A DNA stretch of 64,000 bases from Streptomyces sp. RPA4-2 (lineage in GTDB: Bacteria; Actinomycetota; Actinomycetes; Streptomycetales; Streptomycetaceae), in contig NZ_CP050975.2 of assembly GCF_012273515.2 (NCBI RefSeq), positions 7,502,001 through 7,566,000 of the forward strand, written 5' to 3'. The notes under the pieces were generated by a model. That model saw only the letters and a list, made by a program, of their open reading frames with translations. It did not search any database and was not told where the DNA came from. Below are positions 7,691 to 16,771 of the stretch, one piece after another. The stretch's first letter is position 1. Each line of letters begins with the position of its first letter. A program made the position numbers and the translations under genes.

Positions 7691-10372
7691 ATGACGCAGG
7701 CGCGGCCGGGACCGGCGGCCTCCGCCTTCCTCTGGGAGCGCGAGACGGAGATCGCGGACGTCGCACAGGCCGTGGACGCACTGCGCGCGGACGCCTCGTC
7801 CTCGGGCAGTCTGCTGGTGTTCGGCGGCGAGGCGGGCATCGGCAAGACCGCCCTGCTCGCGGAGGCCCGCAGGACGGCCGAGGCCAAGGGCTGCACGGTC
7901 TGGTCGGCCCGCGGCGGCGAGACCGTCACCTCCGTCCCCTTCAACGTCATACGGCAGCTCCTCCAGCCGGCCATCGTCTCGCTGATGCCGGAGGAGGCCC
8001 GCGAATACCTGGGTGACTGGTACGACATCGCCGGCCCCGCTCTCGGCATCGCCGAGCCGGGTGACCGCCAGGCCGACCCGCAGGGCGTGTGCGACGGACT
8101 GGTCGCGGCCGTGCGGCGGCTGGCCAAGCGCGAGTGGCCGCTCGTCCTGATGGTCGACGACGCGCACTGGGCCGACCTGGAGACCCTGCGCTGGCTGGCC
8201 GCGTTCGCCGAGCGCCTCGACGACCTGCCCGTCCTCGTCGTGGTCGCCCGCCGCCCCGGCGAGGTCACCGGCGAGCGGGCCCGCCACCTCGACGCCGTCG
8301 CCGCCGCGGCCCGCCCGATCGTCACCCTCAGCGCGCTGACCCCCGACGCCACCGCGGGACTGACCCGCGCCACGCTCGGCGGCCACGCGGACGCCCCGTT
8401 CTGCCGCGAGGTGTGGGCGGTCACCGGCGGCAACCCCTACGAGACCGTCGAACTCCTCGCCAAGGTGCAGGACACCGAGCTGGAACCGGTCGAGGCGTCG
8501 GCCGCCGAACTGCGCGCCCTGAACCGCTCGGCGCGTGGCCGCGGACTCGTCGCCCGCCTCGAAGGGCTCGGCATCGACGCCACCCGCTTCGCCTGGGCGG
8601 CCGCGATACTCGGCACGGGCATCTCCCTCGACCTCGCCGCCCAGCTCGCCGGAATGCCGCTCGACGAGGCCGAGCGCTGCGCCGACCTGCTCGGCGCGGC
8701 CCGCATCCTCACCGACGTCGAACCCACGAGCAGCCAACTGACCGGCAGTGAGCTGGAGTTCGTGCACCCACTGATCGCCAGCGCCGTCTACCGCTCGATC
8801 CCCGACGCGTTACGCACCGCGATGCACGGCCAGGCCGCCTGGGCGGTCACCGAGTCGGGCCGCGGCGCCGCGGCCGCCTCCCGCCACCTCCTCGAAGTGC
8901 ACCCGGACGACGACCCCGAGCTCGTCGAGCAGATGCGCGAGGCAGCCCGCGAACACCTGGCCGTCGGCGCGCCCGACGCGGCCCGCCGCTGTCTGGAGCG
9001 CGCACTGAGAGAGCCCCCGCTCCCCGAGGTCCACGCGCGCGTGCTCTACGAACTGGGCTGTGCCACCCTCCTGACCGCGCCCGCCACCACGATCGGCCAT
9101 CTGCGCGCCGCGCTCGACCGGCCCGGCCTGGTGGGCGACCTGCGGGTGGACGCCGTCTTCCGCCTCTCCCAGGCACTGGTCCACAACAACCAGTTGGACG
9201 AGGCCGTGCGCACCGTCGACGCGGAGGCCGCCCGGCTCGACCCCGGCCCCGCCCGGATGCGGCTCCAGGCCGTGCACTACATGTGGGAGGGCATCCACGC
9301 GGGCGAGGACCACGTGCCGGGACGCTCCCGGGGGCTCGCCGAACTCGCCGGGACCTGCACCGGGCGCGACAACTCCGAGCGCGCCCTGCTCATACTGCGC
9401 GGCTTCGACGCGATGACCCGGGGCGAGAACGCCGAGGAGGTCGTGGAGCTCTGCGACCGGGCCCTCGTCAACGGCCGCCTGGCACCCGGACTCGGCTGGA
9501 CCGACACCGAGTGGGGCCTCGAACTCCTCATGATGCTGGGCAGTTCGTACGCCTACGCGGACCGGCTCGACCGGGCCGAGAGCCTCTTCTCGGAGGCGCT
9601 GCGCTCGTACACGACCGCCGGCTGGAGCGGCGGCCATCTCTCCCTGGCACACGCCTTCGTCGGTCTCGCGCACCGCAGGCGGGGCCGTCTGAGGGACGCC
9701 GAGACCACCCTGCGCGAGTCGCTGTGCATCGCCGAGCGGGTCGGCCGCGGGCTGCCCCTGTACTGGTCCGCGACCTGCGGACTCGTCGACACACTGCTTG
9801 CCCGCGGCGACGTCCGGGAAGCCTGGGCGATCGCCGAGCAGTACGGTTTCGCACCGCCGTACCCGACCACGATCGTGCTGCCCGACACCCGCTCCGTACG
9901 CGGCCGGCTGCTGATCGCCGTCGGCCGGGTCAAGGACGGCATCAACGAACTGGAGGCCGCCGAGAAGGCCTCCGCGGTGCGGGGCCACCACAACACGGTG
10001 ATGGCGCCCTGGTCGATCGACCTCGCCCGCGCGCTCGCCTCGGAGGATCCGGTACGGGCCGCCGCGCTGGCCGTCGACGCCCGGCGCCGGGCCGAGCGCT
10101 TCGGCACCGACACCGCCATCGGCGAGGCACTGCGCTGCGCGGCGGCCCTCGAGTCGGGCCAGCGTGCGGTGCGTCTGGCGGCGCAGGCCGTCGCCTATCT
10201 GGAGGCCTCGCCCTGCCAGTACGAACACGCGGCGGCCCGTGTCGAGTACGGCGTCGCGGCGCGCTCGGTCTCGGAGCTCAACAAGGGTCTGACGCTGGCG
10301 CGTTCGTGCGGGGCTGACGGACTGATCGCGAAGGCGGAGGAGGTTTTGGCGACGGGGCGGGGACTGCGGTAG
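7691..10372 (+). CDS. Large AAA/STAND ATPase of LAL-regulator type, without HTH
   Basis: An 893-residue protein. Residues 15-200 form an AAA_16 ATPase with Walker A GGEAGIGKT (45-53) and Walker B LVLMVDDAHW (151-160), as in LAL (large LuxR-type) regulators. The remaining 600 residues are helical, TPR-like repeats. LAL proteins normally end in a LuxR helix-turn-helix of about 60 residues. Here the protein stops at EEVLATGRGLR with no recognisable HTH, so DNA binding is not supported. It may be a naturally HTH-less member acting through protein contacts, or a C-terminally shortened one. The ATG is preceded by a strong ribosome site. It is monocistronic. Confidence 0.85.
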   Translation: MTQARPGPAASAFLWERETEIADVAQAVDALRADASSSGSLLVFGGEAGIGKTALLAEARRTAEAKGCTVWSARGGETVTSVPFNVIRQLLQPAIVSLMPEEAREYLGDWYDIAGPALGIAEPGDRQADPQGVCDGLVAAVRRLAKREWPLVLMVDDAHWADLETLRWLAAFAERLDDLPVLVVVARRPGEVTGERARHLDAVAAAARPIVTLSALTPDATAGLTRATLGGHADAPFCREVWAVTGGNPYETVELLAKVQDTELEPVEASAAELRALNRSARGRGLVARLEGLGIDATRFAWAAAILGTGISLDLAAQLAGMPLDEAERCADLLGAARILTDVEPTSSQLTGSELEFVHPLIASAVYRSIPDALRTAMHGQAAWAVTESGRGAAAASRHLLEVHPDDDPELVEQMREAAREHLAVGAPDAARRCLERALREPPLPEVHARVLYELGCATLLTAPATTIGHLRAALDRPGLVGDLRVDAVFRLSQALVHNNQLDEAVRTVDAEAARLDPGPARMRLQAVHYMWEGIHAGEDHVPGRSRGLAELAGTCTGRDNSERALLILRGFDAMTRGENAEEVVELCDRALVNGRLAPGLGWTDTEWGLELLMMLGSSYAYADRLDRAESLFSEALRSYTTAGWSGGHLSLAHAFVGLAHRRRGRLRDAETTLRESLCIAERVGRGLPLYWSATCGLVDTLLARGDVREAWAIAEQYGFAPPYPTTIVLPDTRSVRGRLLIAVGRVKDGINELEAAEKASAVRGHHNTVMAPWSIDLARALASEDPVRAAALAVDARRRAERFGTDTAIGEALRCAAALESGQRAVRLAAQAVAYLEASPCQYEHAAARVEYGVAARSVSELNKGLTLARSCGADGLIAKAEEVLATGRGLR

Positions 10373-10521
10373 GCCTCGGGCCGGCCGCCTGCCGAGGGGC
10401 CCGTACGCCACCGGCGCCGGGCTCACCGGACCGGCCGCCGGCGGTGGCAGGCGTCCGGCCGCGCGTCAGGGGTGGTCGCGAGGCAGGTGCGGTCGAGGCG
10501 TGTCATGCCCGCGGGGATCGC

Positions 10522-11733
10522 TCACGCGTCCCCGGAGGTCTCCGCCGCGTCGCGTTCGCCGTGTTCATCGCGTGCGTCACGTTCCTCGCCATCGGTCGCA
10601 CCTGGCCCGTCGAGTTCGTCGAGCACCCGCTGGGCCACCGCGAACGCCGAATTGGCCGCCGGGACACCGCAGTAGACGGCTGTCTGGAGCAGCACGGCCC
10701 CGATCTGTTCGGAGGTCAGACCATTGCGGCGCGCCGCCCGGACGTGCATCGCCAGTTCGTCGAGGTGACCGTGTGCCACCAGCGCCGTCAGCGTGATCAG
10801 GCTGCGCTCGCGGCGCGACAGGGTCGGATCCGTCCAGATCTCCCCCCAGGCGTAGCGTGAGATGAAGTCCTGGAAGCGGGCGGTGAACGGGGTCTGCCGG
10901 GCCTGCGCGCGGTCCACGTGCGCGTCGCCGAGAACCTCGCGGCGTACCTCCATGCCGCGTGCCGGATACCCGTCGAAGTGCCCGCGCAGCGCGGCAGTCA
11001 CGGCCTCCGGCCGCTCCGCGGGCGCCAGGTGCGAGGCACCCGCGATCTCGGTGAGCGAGGCGCCGGGCACCGCGTCCGCGATCTCCCGCAGATGCGCGGG
11101 CGGCGTCGCCGGGTCCTCGCGGCCGGCGACCAGCAGGGTCGGCGCGGTGATCGACGACAGGCGGTCGCGCAGGTCGAAGGCGGCGAGCGCGTCACAGCAG
11201 GCGGCGTACGCCTCCGGGTCCGCGGTCCGCTGGTCCTCGATCAGCCGCGGAACGCTGAAACCGGCCGTGAACCAACGGGAGTTGGCGCTCTCCGCGAGCG
11301 CGGCCAGGCCCTCCCGGCGTACCGTCCGCGCGCGCTCCTGCCAGGGCCCGGCGCCGTTGAAGTGGGCCGAGGAACAGATGACGGCGAGGGCGGCCACCCG
11401 GTCGGGGTGGTGCACGGCGAGGTGCAGACCGACCGCGCCGCCCAGTGAGACGCCCGCGTAGGCGAACCGGTCGACGCCGAGCGCGTCGGCGAGGGCGAGG
11501 ACCAGTGCGGCGAGGTCGGCGACGGTCGCGCCTGGCCCGATCAGGTTCGCGGGGGAACCGCCGTGCCCCGGCAGGTCCCAGCGCACCACCCGGTGGGTGA
11601 GCGACAACTCGGGCGCGACCTCGTCCCACAGGGCGGTCGAGGTGCCGAGCGAGGGGCCGAGAAGAAGTGGGGGAGCGGTGGCGGCCCCCTCGGCGCGGTG
11701 GTACGGCAGCCTGTCTTCGGGCTGGGTCTTCAA
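10522..11733 (-). CDS. pcaDC: Bifunctional 3-oxoadipate enol-lactonase / 4-carboxymuconolactone decarboxylase
   Basis: A 403-residue fusion that performs two steps of protocatechuate degradation: decarboxylation of 4-carboxymuconolactone and hydrolysis of the enol-lactone to 3-oxoadipate. Residues 1-255 are an alpha/beta hydrolase with nucleophile elbow GVSLGG and a late catalytic His in GASHLAP. Residues 270-385 are a carboxymuconolactone decarboxylase domain (RERSLITLTALVAHGH, then HVRAARRNGLT). This fusion is the usual actinobacterial form. A low-complexity acidic tail follows. Start is TTG at 11733, overlapping the TGA of pcaB, consistent with translational coupling. It is the last gene of the pca operon. 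Confidence 0.92.
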   Translation of the reverse strand: MKTQPEDRLPYHRAEGAATAPPLLLGPSLGTSTALWDEVAPELSLTHRVVRWDLPGHGGSPANLIGPGATVADLAALVLALADALGVDRFAYAGVSLGGAVGLHLAVHHPDRVAALAVICSSAHFNGAGPWQERARTVRREGLAALAESANSRWFTAGFSVPRLIEDQRTADPEAYAACCDALAAFDLRDRLSSITAPTLLVAGREDPATPPAHLREIADAVPGASLTEIAGASHLAPAERPEAVTAALRGHFDGYPARGMEVRREVLGDAHVDRAQARQTPFTARFQDFISRYAWGEIWTDPTLSRRERSLITLTALVAHGHLDELAMHVRAARRNGLTSEQIGAVLLQTAVYCGVPAANSAFAVAQRVLDELDGPGATDGEERDARDEHGERDAAETSGDA

Positions 11734-13151
11734 CGTCGCTCCAGAGCACGGTCGGTGAGGACTCCGGCGGAGCCCGTGTAGCGGGTCGGGTCGGTGAGAT
11801 CCACCAGGTCGACGTCCTTGAGCCGCGGCTCCTCGCCCAGTACGTCCACGAGGGGACGGTCCTCGGCGACGGCCCGTTCGGCGGCCCGGGTCAGCAGTTC
11901 CCTGGCGCGGGCCCGTCCGAGCACGGGGGCGAGCTCGACGGCCAGCCGCTCGGAGACGATCAACCCATGGGTGAGGCCGAGGTGTTCACGCATGGCGTCC
12001 GCGTTCACCCGCAGCCCCTCGGCCAGGTCGGCCGCGCCACGGGCTGCGCCGCCGACCAGCCGCAGCAGCTCGCGCAACGGCTCCCACTCGGCGTGCCAGG
12101 CACCGGCCGGCCGCTCGTCCTCGGCGGTCATCGACGCGTACAGCGTGGCGGCGAGCCCCGGTGCGCGCCGGGCGGCGGCGGCGATCAGCGTGGCCGCCAC
12201 CGGATTGGCCTTGTGCGGCATGGCGGACGAACCACCGCCGCTCCCCTCGGTGACCTCGGCGACCTCGGTACGGGAGAGGGTGAGCACGTCGGCGGCCGTC
12301 TTGCCGAGGGCTCCGGCCGTCAGGGCCAGTGCCCCGGCGAGGTCACCGATCGGGGTACGAAGGGTGTGCCACGGCAACGCCGGTTCCGCGAGGCCGAGTT
12401 CGCGAGCGTACGAGGCCACCAGGACCTGCGGGTCGTCGGCGCCGAACGCGGTGAACGCGGCCAAGGTCCCTGCTGCCCCGCCCAGTTGGGCGGGAAGACG
12501 CAGGGCCGCCAGCCGGTCCCGCGCGTCCAGGACCAGCGCGCGCCACCCCGCCGCCTTCAATCCGAAGGTCGTCGGCACCGCGTGCTGCGTCAGCGTCCGC
12601 CCGGGCAGCACCGTGTCCCGGTGGGTGGCGGCGAGGTCCCGCAGCGCCCGCGCGGTGCGCTCGAGGTCTTCCAGGACCGGCCGCAGCGTGCGCCGGGCCA
12701 CCAGCATCATCGCGGTGTCCATGATGTCCTGGCTGGTCGCGCCCCGGTGGACGTACGGGCCGTACTCGGCGCCCACGGCCGCCGTCAGATCCGCGACCAG
12801 CGGGATCACCGGGTTGCCGCCCTCCCGGGCGCGCAGCGCGATCGACCGCGCGTCGAGGTCCGCGGCGGTGACGGCGGACAGGGCCGACGCGGCCGCGCCC
12901 GGCGCCAGAGCGAGTCCGGCCCAGGCACGCGTCAGCGCCGCCTCCGCGTCGATCAGCGCCTGTAGGAACGCCCGGTCCGAGGCCGAGGACGACGCGGGGG
13001 AGCCGGCCCGTCCGGGGGCGAGCAGACCGGCGTCGGGGTCGTCGGAGTCGCCGTGACCGCTCCGGTCGCCGGAGTCCTCACGAGGGTTCCGGTCGGCGGG
13101 ATCGGTGAGATCGGCGGGGCCCGCGGGATCGGCCGGTTCGGCAGGTGTCAC
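11730..13151 (-). CDS. pcaB: 3-carboxy-cis,cis-muconate cycloisomerase
   Basis: A 473-residue member of the fumarase/aspartase superfamily that lactonises 3-carboxymuconate in the protocatechuate branch. The superfamily signature GGGSSAMPHKANP is present near residue 310, and an earlier conserved segment RGATSQDIMDT lies near residue 145. The GTG at 13151 is chosen because it overlaps the TGA of pcaG by four bases and gives a normal-length protein; the frame is open further upstream but lies inside pcaG. The first 50 residues are an unusual low-complexity, Asp- and Pro-rich extension. Belongs to the pcaIJHGB(DC) operon. Confidence 0.9.
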   Translation of the reverse strand: MTPAEPADPAGPADLTDPADRNPREDSGDRSGHGDSDDPDAGLLAPGRAGSPASSSASDRAFLQALIDAEAALTRAWAGLALAPGAAASALSAVTAADLDARSIALRAREGGNPVIPLVADLTAAVGAEYGPYVHRGATSQDIMDTAMMLVARRTLRPVLEDLERTARALRDLAATHRDTVLPGRTLTQHAVPTTFGLKAAGWRALVLDARDRLAALRLPAQLGGAAGTLAAFTAFGADDPQVLVASYARELGLAEPALPWHTLRTPIGDLAGALALTAGALGKTAADVLTLSRTEVAEVTEGSGGGSSAMPHKANPVAATLIAAAARRAPGLAATLYASMTAEDERPAGAWHAEWEPLRELLRLVGGAARGAADLAEGLRVNADAMREHLGLTHGLIVSERLAVELAPVLGRARARELLTRAAERAVAEDRPLVDVLGEEPRLKDVDLVDLTDPTRYTGSAGVLTDRALERR

Positions 13152-13711
13152 TGGAACTCCAGGAAGACCGTTTCGCCTTCGCCCTGAAGACGGATGTCGA
13201 AACGGTACGTGCGGTCCGGCCCCTTGGCCGCGATCAGCGTGGCGCGCCGGTCGGCCGGGAGCGAGTCGAGCAGCGGGTCCGCGCCGTCGGTGAGGTACGC
13301 GCGGGTGAAGAGGTGGTGCGTCAGACCGCGGGCGAACACGCACACACCGAGGTACGGCAGGCCGGCGTTGCCCGGCGGCAGCGTACGCAGGGCCCAGTGC
13401 CCGTCGGCGTCCGTTCCGACCCGCCCGAAGCCCGTGAAGCCGACGCCGTCGCGGCCGAGGAAACCGCCCGTCGAGGGGTCGCGGCGCATCGAGCCGGGGG
13501 CACCCGCCAGTGAGCCGTCGGGTGCCGCCTGCCAGAAGTCCAGGAGGGCGTCGGGTACCGGACTGCCCGCGCCGTCGGACACGTACCCGTGCACGGTGAT
13601 CGTGTCGGGGTGCCCCGGGGGCGCCACCTGCTCGCCGCCGGGGAAGGGCAGCGCGTGGCCGTAGAAGGGGCCGATGGTGTGGGACGGGGTGGGGAGCAAC
13701 CGCTCGGTCAT
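13148..13711 (-). CDS. pcaG: Protocatechuate 3,4-dioxygenase alpha subunit
   Basis: A 187-residue intradiol dioxygenase alpha chain. It pairs with PcaH to cleave the ring of protocatechuate between the two hydroxyls. The chain starts TPSHTIGPFYGHALPF, typical of PcaG, and keeps the beta-sandwich core ending in TYRFDIRLQGEGETVFLEF. The alpha subunit does not ligate iron and accordingly lacks the Tyr/His set seen in PcaH. The ATG at 13711 lies two bases after the pcaH stop, and the stop overlaps pcaB. The gene is intact, unlike its partner pcaH in this sequence. Confidence 0.92.
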   Translation of the reverse strand: MTERLLPTPSHTIGPFYGHALPFPGGEQVAPPGHPDTITVHGYVSDGAGSPVPDALLDFWQAAPDGSLAGAPGSMRRDPSTGGFLGRDGVGFTGFGRVGTDADGHWALRTLPPGNAGLPYLGVCVFARGLTHHLFTRAYLTDGADPLLDSLPADRRATLIAAKGPDRTYRFDIRLQGEGETVFLEFQ

Positions 13712-13713
13712 GC

Positions 13714-14486
13714 TCAACGGCCTTCCTCGATCCAGGTGGCGGAGGGACCGTCGAGGACGATGTCCCATGCGTAGCCGAGCGAGAACCCGGGCTGGGAGAG
13801 CGCGTGGTCGTAGGCGGCGATCAGCCGGTCGCGGGCCGCCCCGTCCGTCACGGACCGCAGGATCGGGTCGTACGGGAAGAGCGGGTCGCCGGGGAAGTAC
13901 ATCTGCGTCACCAGGCGCTGGGTGAACGCGGTGCCGAAGACGGAGAAGTGGATGTGCGCGGGCCGCCACGCGTTGGTGTGGTTCCCCCACGGGTACGGTC
14001 CCGGTTTGATCGTGGTGAACCGGTACCGTCCCTGATCATCCGTCAGTGTCCGTCCCACGCCGGTGAAGTGGGGGTCGAGCGGCGCCGGATGTTGTTCGCG
14101 CAGGTGCGCGTAGCGGCCGGCCGCGTTGGCCTGCCAGATCTCGATGAGCTGGCCGCGGACCGGCCGCCCGTCGCGGTCCAGCACCCGGCCGGAGACGGTC
14201 ATGCGCTCGCCGACCGGCTCGCCCCGGTGCTGCCGGGTCAGGTCGTTGTCGATCTCGGTGATGTCGGTGACGCCGAAGACCGGACCCGACAGCTCGACCG
14301 TCTCCGGGTCGCCGCCGCCGACCGCGACGAGCGGCTGGCGGGGGTGGCGGAGGAGGGAGCTGCGGTACGGGGGGTAGTCGCGCTCCGGATGGTGCCGGAC
14401 CGGGGCGCCGCTTAAACGACCGCCTTGTCGTACGCGTCCTGGCGGTCCTTGATCTCGGTGTCGATGTCCGACTGGGTGAGGGCCAT
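13714..14486 (-). pseudogene. pcaH: Protocatechuate 3,4-dioxygenase beta subunit, frameshifted
   Basis: The iron-binding beta chain of protocatechuate 3,4-dioxygenase. The ATG at 14486 begins a normal PcaH N-terminus (MALTQSDIDTEIKDRQ) that hits a TAA at 14412-14414 after 24 codons. The rest of PcaH, from HHPERDYPPYRSS onward, continues intact in the neighbouring frame to 13714. It includes the ligand region GPYPWGNHTNAWRPAHIHFS with the iron-binding Tyr and His residues. Adding one base near 14404-14415 restores about 257 residues, the normal length. Either the gene is newly broken, which would block the whole pathway, or this is an assembly miscall. An internal ATG at 14202 would yield a short product lacking the first third. 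Confidence 0.85.
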
Positions 14487-14547
14487 GCGGGGGCTTCCTG
14501 TCGTTCGGGGACGGGGGCGGGGACGGCGTCGACGACGTAGCCGGGCC

Positions 14548-15195
14548 TCATGACAGCTCCTGCGGGGTGTGCAGCCTGGCGCCGGTTCTGGCGGCGACCT
14601 CGCGTGCGGTGACGCCGGGCGCCGTCTCCACCAGGACGAGACCGTCCCGGGTGATGTCCAGGACGCCGAGGTCGGTGATGATCCGGTCGACACAGCCCTT
14701 GCCGGTGAGAGGCAGCGCGCACTCCTGAAGGATCTTCGGCGAGCCGTCCTTCGCGGTGTGGGTCATCACCACGATCACCGTCCGGGCTCCGTGCACCAGG
14801 TCCATCGCGCCGCCGATGCCCGTGATCATCTTTCCCGGTACCGCCCAGTTCGCCAGATCACCGCGCGCCGAGACCTGCATCGCGCCCAGCACGGCGACAT
14901 CGATGTGCCCGCCGCGGATCATCGAGAACGACAGTGCCGAATCGAAGTAGGAGGCCCCGGGCAGGACGGTCACGGTCTCCTTGCCCGCGTTGATCAGATC
15001 CGGATCGACCTGGTCCTCGGTGGGGTAGGGGCCGGTGCCCAGGATCCCGTTCTCCGACTCCAGGACCACCTCCACACCCGCGGGCAGGTGGTTCGGGATC
15101 AGCGTCGGCAGCCCGATCCCCAGGTTCACGTACTGCCCGTCGCGCAGTTCACGCGCCGCACGCGCCGCCATCTCCTCGCGACTCCACGCCATCAC
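14548..15195 (-). CDS. pcaJ: 3-oxoadipate CoA-transferase subunit B
   Basis: A 215-residue beta subunit of the succinyl-CoA:3-oxoadipate CoA-transferase. The catalytic glutamate lies in the conserved [11 protein letters not shown] stretch near residue 47. The Gly-rich segment [15 protein letters not shown] near residue 94 is typical of the family. It activates 3-oxoadipate with CoA before thiolysis. Start is GTG at 15195 overlapping the pcaI TGA, with an alternative ATG at 15192. Second gene of the pca operon, downstream of pcaI. Confidence 0.92.
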   Translation of the reverse strand: MMAWSREEMAARAARELRDGQYVNLGIGLPTLIPNHLPAGVEVVLESENGILGTGPYPTEDQVDPDLINAGKETVTVLPGASYFDSALSFSMIRGGHIDVAVLGAMQVSARGDLANWAVPGKMITGIGGAMDLVHGARTVIVVMTHTAKDGSPKILQECALPLTGKGCVDRIITDLGVLDITRDGLVLVETAPGVTAREVAARTGARLHTPQELS

Positions 15196-15973
15196 GCACC
15201 CACCGATCGACCGGCCGCGGGACGGGAAACCGTCCGATTCTCGATCATTTTGGCGGTCGCCTGCTGCGGGGTGAGGGTGACGACGCGCTGCACGAAGACG
15301 CCGGGCAGATGCACCGCGTCCGGATCGATCTCCCCCGGCTCGACCAGCTCCTCGACCTCGGCGACCGTCACCCGCCCGGCCGTCGCGGCCAGCGGATTGA
15401 AGTTGCGGGCGGACTTGTTGAACACCAGATTCCCGTGCCGGTCCCCTTTCGCGGCCCGCACCAGGGCGAAATCCGTACGGATCCCGCGCTCCAGCACGTA
15501 CTCGGCCCCGTCGAAGACGCGGACCTCCTTCGGCGGTGAGACCACCGCCACCCCGCCCGGCCGTCGTAGCGCCACGGCAGTCCGCCGTCCGCGACCTGCG
15601 TACCCACCCCCGCCGGAGTGAAGAACGCCGGGATCCCCGCCCCGCCCGCCCGCAGCCGCTCCGCGAGCGTCCCCTGCGGGATCAGCTCCACCTCCAGCTC
15701 CCCGGCCAGGTACTGCCGGGCGAACTCCTTGTTCGCCCCGATGTAGGAGCCCGTCACCCGTGCGATCCGCCCGGCCGCCAGGAGCACCGCGAGGCCCGAC
15801 TCCATCGCCCCGCAGTTGTTGGAGACCACTCCCAGACCGGTGGTCCCGCGCTCGAACAGGGCCTGGATCAGCACATTCGGTACGCCGCTCAGTCCGAACC
15901 CGCCCACCGCGAGCCGCGCGCCGTCCGGCACATCGGCCACCGCCTCCGCGGCCGTGGCGACCACCTTGTCCAT
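15192..15973 (-). pseudogene. pcaI: 3-oxoadipate CoA-transferase subunit A, frameshifted
   Basis: The alpha subunit of the 3-oxoadipate CoA-transferase and first gene of the pca operon. From the ATG at 15973 the frame reads a normal family N-terminus (VGGFGLSGVPNVLI, then VSNNCGAMESG) to about residue 140 (GLPWRYDG). The remaining third, from [14 protein letters not shown] to the stop at 15192, is in the next frame. A single missing base in the G/C run around 15550-15562 explains the break, and the repaired length of about 260 residues is normal. This is the second one-base deletion in the same operon. Either the pathway is inactivated or the sequence has homopolymer errors. Confidence 0.85.
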
Positions 15974-16036
15974 CCGTGAAGCCCTCTCTCTCCCGAGCGT
16001 CCCGAGTCGTCATCGAACAGGGCGCAAATAGTCAGG

Positions 16037-16178
16037 GCACTGAGTATCTCTCCAAGGTTCCATTTACGCTGCCACCCGGGCGTCCCGCCGTCAATACCCC
16101 GCCGGGAGCAGCATGATCAGGCTTGATCCGCGCGAAAGACAGGCCGGTGCGCGGACGGTATCGTTCAGTGCACATACC
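16037..16178. promoter_or_regulatory. Candidate PcaV operator region between pcaI and pcaV
   Basis: The divergent promoter region contains two copies of TCAGTGC in opposite orientations: 16165-16171 on the plus strand and 16037-16043 on the minus strand. The right copy sits inside GGTAT-N12-ATACC, an imperfect palindrome at 16157-16178. A MarR dimer bound at these places could repress both pcaI and its own gene. Site assignment is inference from position and symmetry. Confidence 0.45.
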
Positions 16179-16224
16179 AAAAAATGCTGGGCAAACGACC
16201 GTGCCGACGATCCCTGGAGCGCAT

Positions 16225-16686
16225 ATGGCCGCGGTGGACCTCTCCACCCACCCCGGGCACCTGGCCCGGCGGCTGCAGCAGGCGCACTACCTGCTGTGGA
16301 ACACGATGGTCTCCGAGGAGATCACCTCGCCGCAGTTCGCGGTCCTGAACGCGCTCGTCGCGGAGCCGGGGCTGGATCAGCGCACGGTGGGGGAGCGGGT
16401 GGGCCTGGACCGCTCCACCATCGCCGAGGTCGTCAGCCGGCTCGGCCGCCGGGGCCTGCTCGACAAGGTGCGCGACCCCCAGGACGGCCGGCGCTCGCTG
16501 CTGCGCCTGACGGACGAAGGGACGCGCACGCACCGCAGACTGACCGTGCGCACGGCACGGATGAACCAGATCTTCCTGGCCCCGCTCTCCGCCGAGGAGC
16601 AGACCGTGTTCTTCGATCTCCTCCGGCGGGTGTCGGATGCCGCGGAGGGGCTCCGCAATCCGGCGGAACCCCTTCCGGCCCCGTAG
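16225..16686 (+). CDS. pcaV: MarR-family repressor of the pca operon (PcaV-like)
   Basis: A 153-residue winged-helix MarR regulator. It is divergent from pcaI, the position held by PcaV in Streptomyces coelicolor, where protocatechuate relieves repression of the pca genes. Counting from the ATG at 16225, residue 15 is Arg, the residue reported to be central for ligand response in PcaV. The recognition region DQRTVGERVGLDRSTIAEVVSR and the wing segment VRDPQDGRRSLLRLT are clear. The upstream frame extends to 16123, but that extension has no family resemblance and would overlap the operator region, so the internal ATG is preferred. Confidence 0.88.
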   Translation: MAAVDLSTHPGHLARRLQQAHYLLWNTMVSEEITSPQFAVLNALVAEPGLDQRTVGERVGLDRSTIAEVVSRLGRRGLLDKVRDPQDGRRSLLRLTDEGTRTHRRLTVRTARMNQIFLAPLSAEEQTVFFDLLRRVSDAAEGLRNPAEPLPAP

Positions 16687-16771
16687 CGGGCCCGGCGGTG
16701 GGCCGTGTCGGGCGCCGCCCGGCACGGCCGCGCCGGACGCCGCCCGGCACAGCCCCCGTCGCGAGGCGCCT

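Noticed and set aside
8810..10426. 538-codon minus-strand frame opposite the LAL-like ATPase
   Set aside because: Low-complexity Gly/Arg/Val composition without motifs, and fully overlaps a gene with clear Walker motifs.
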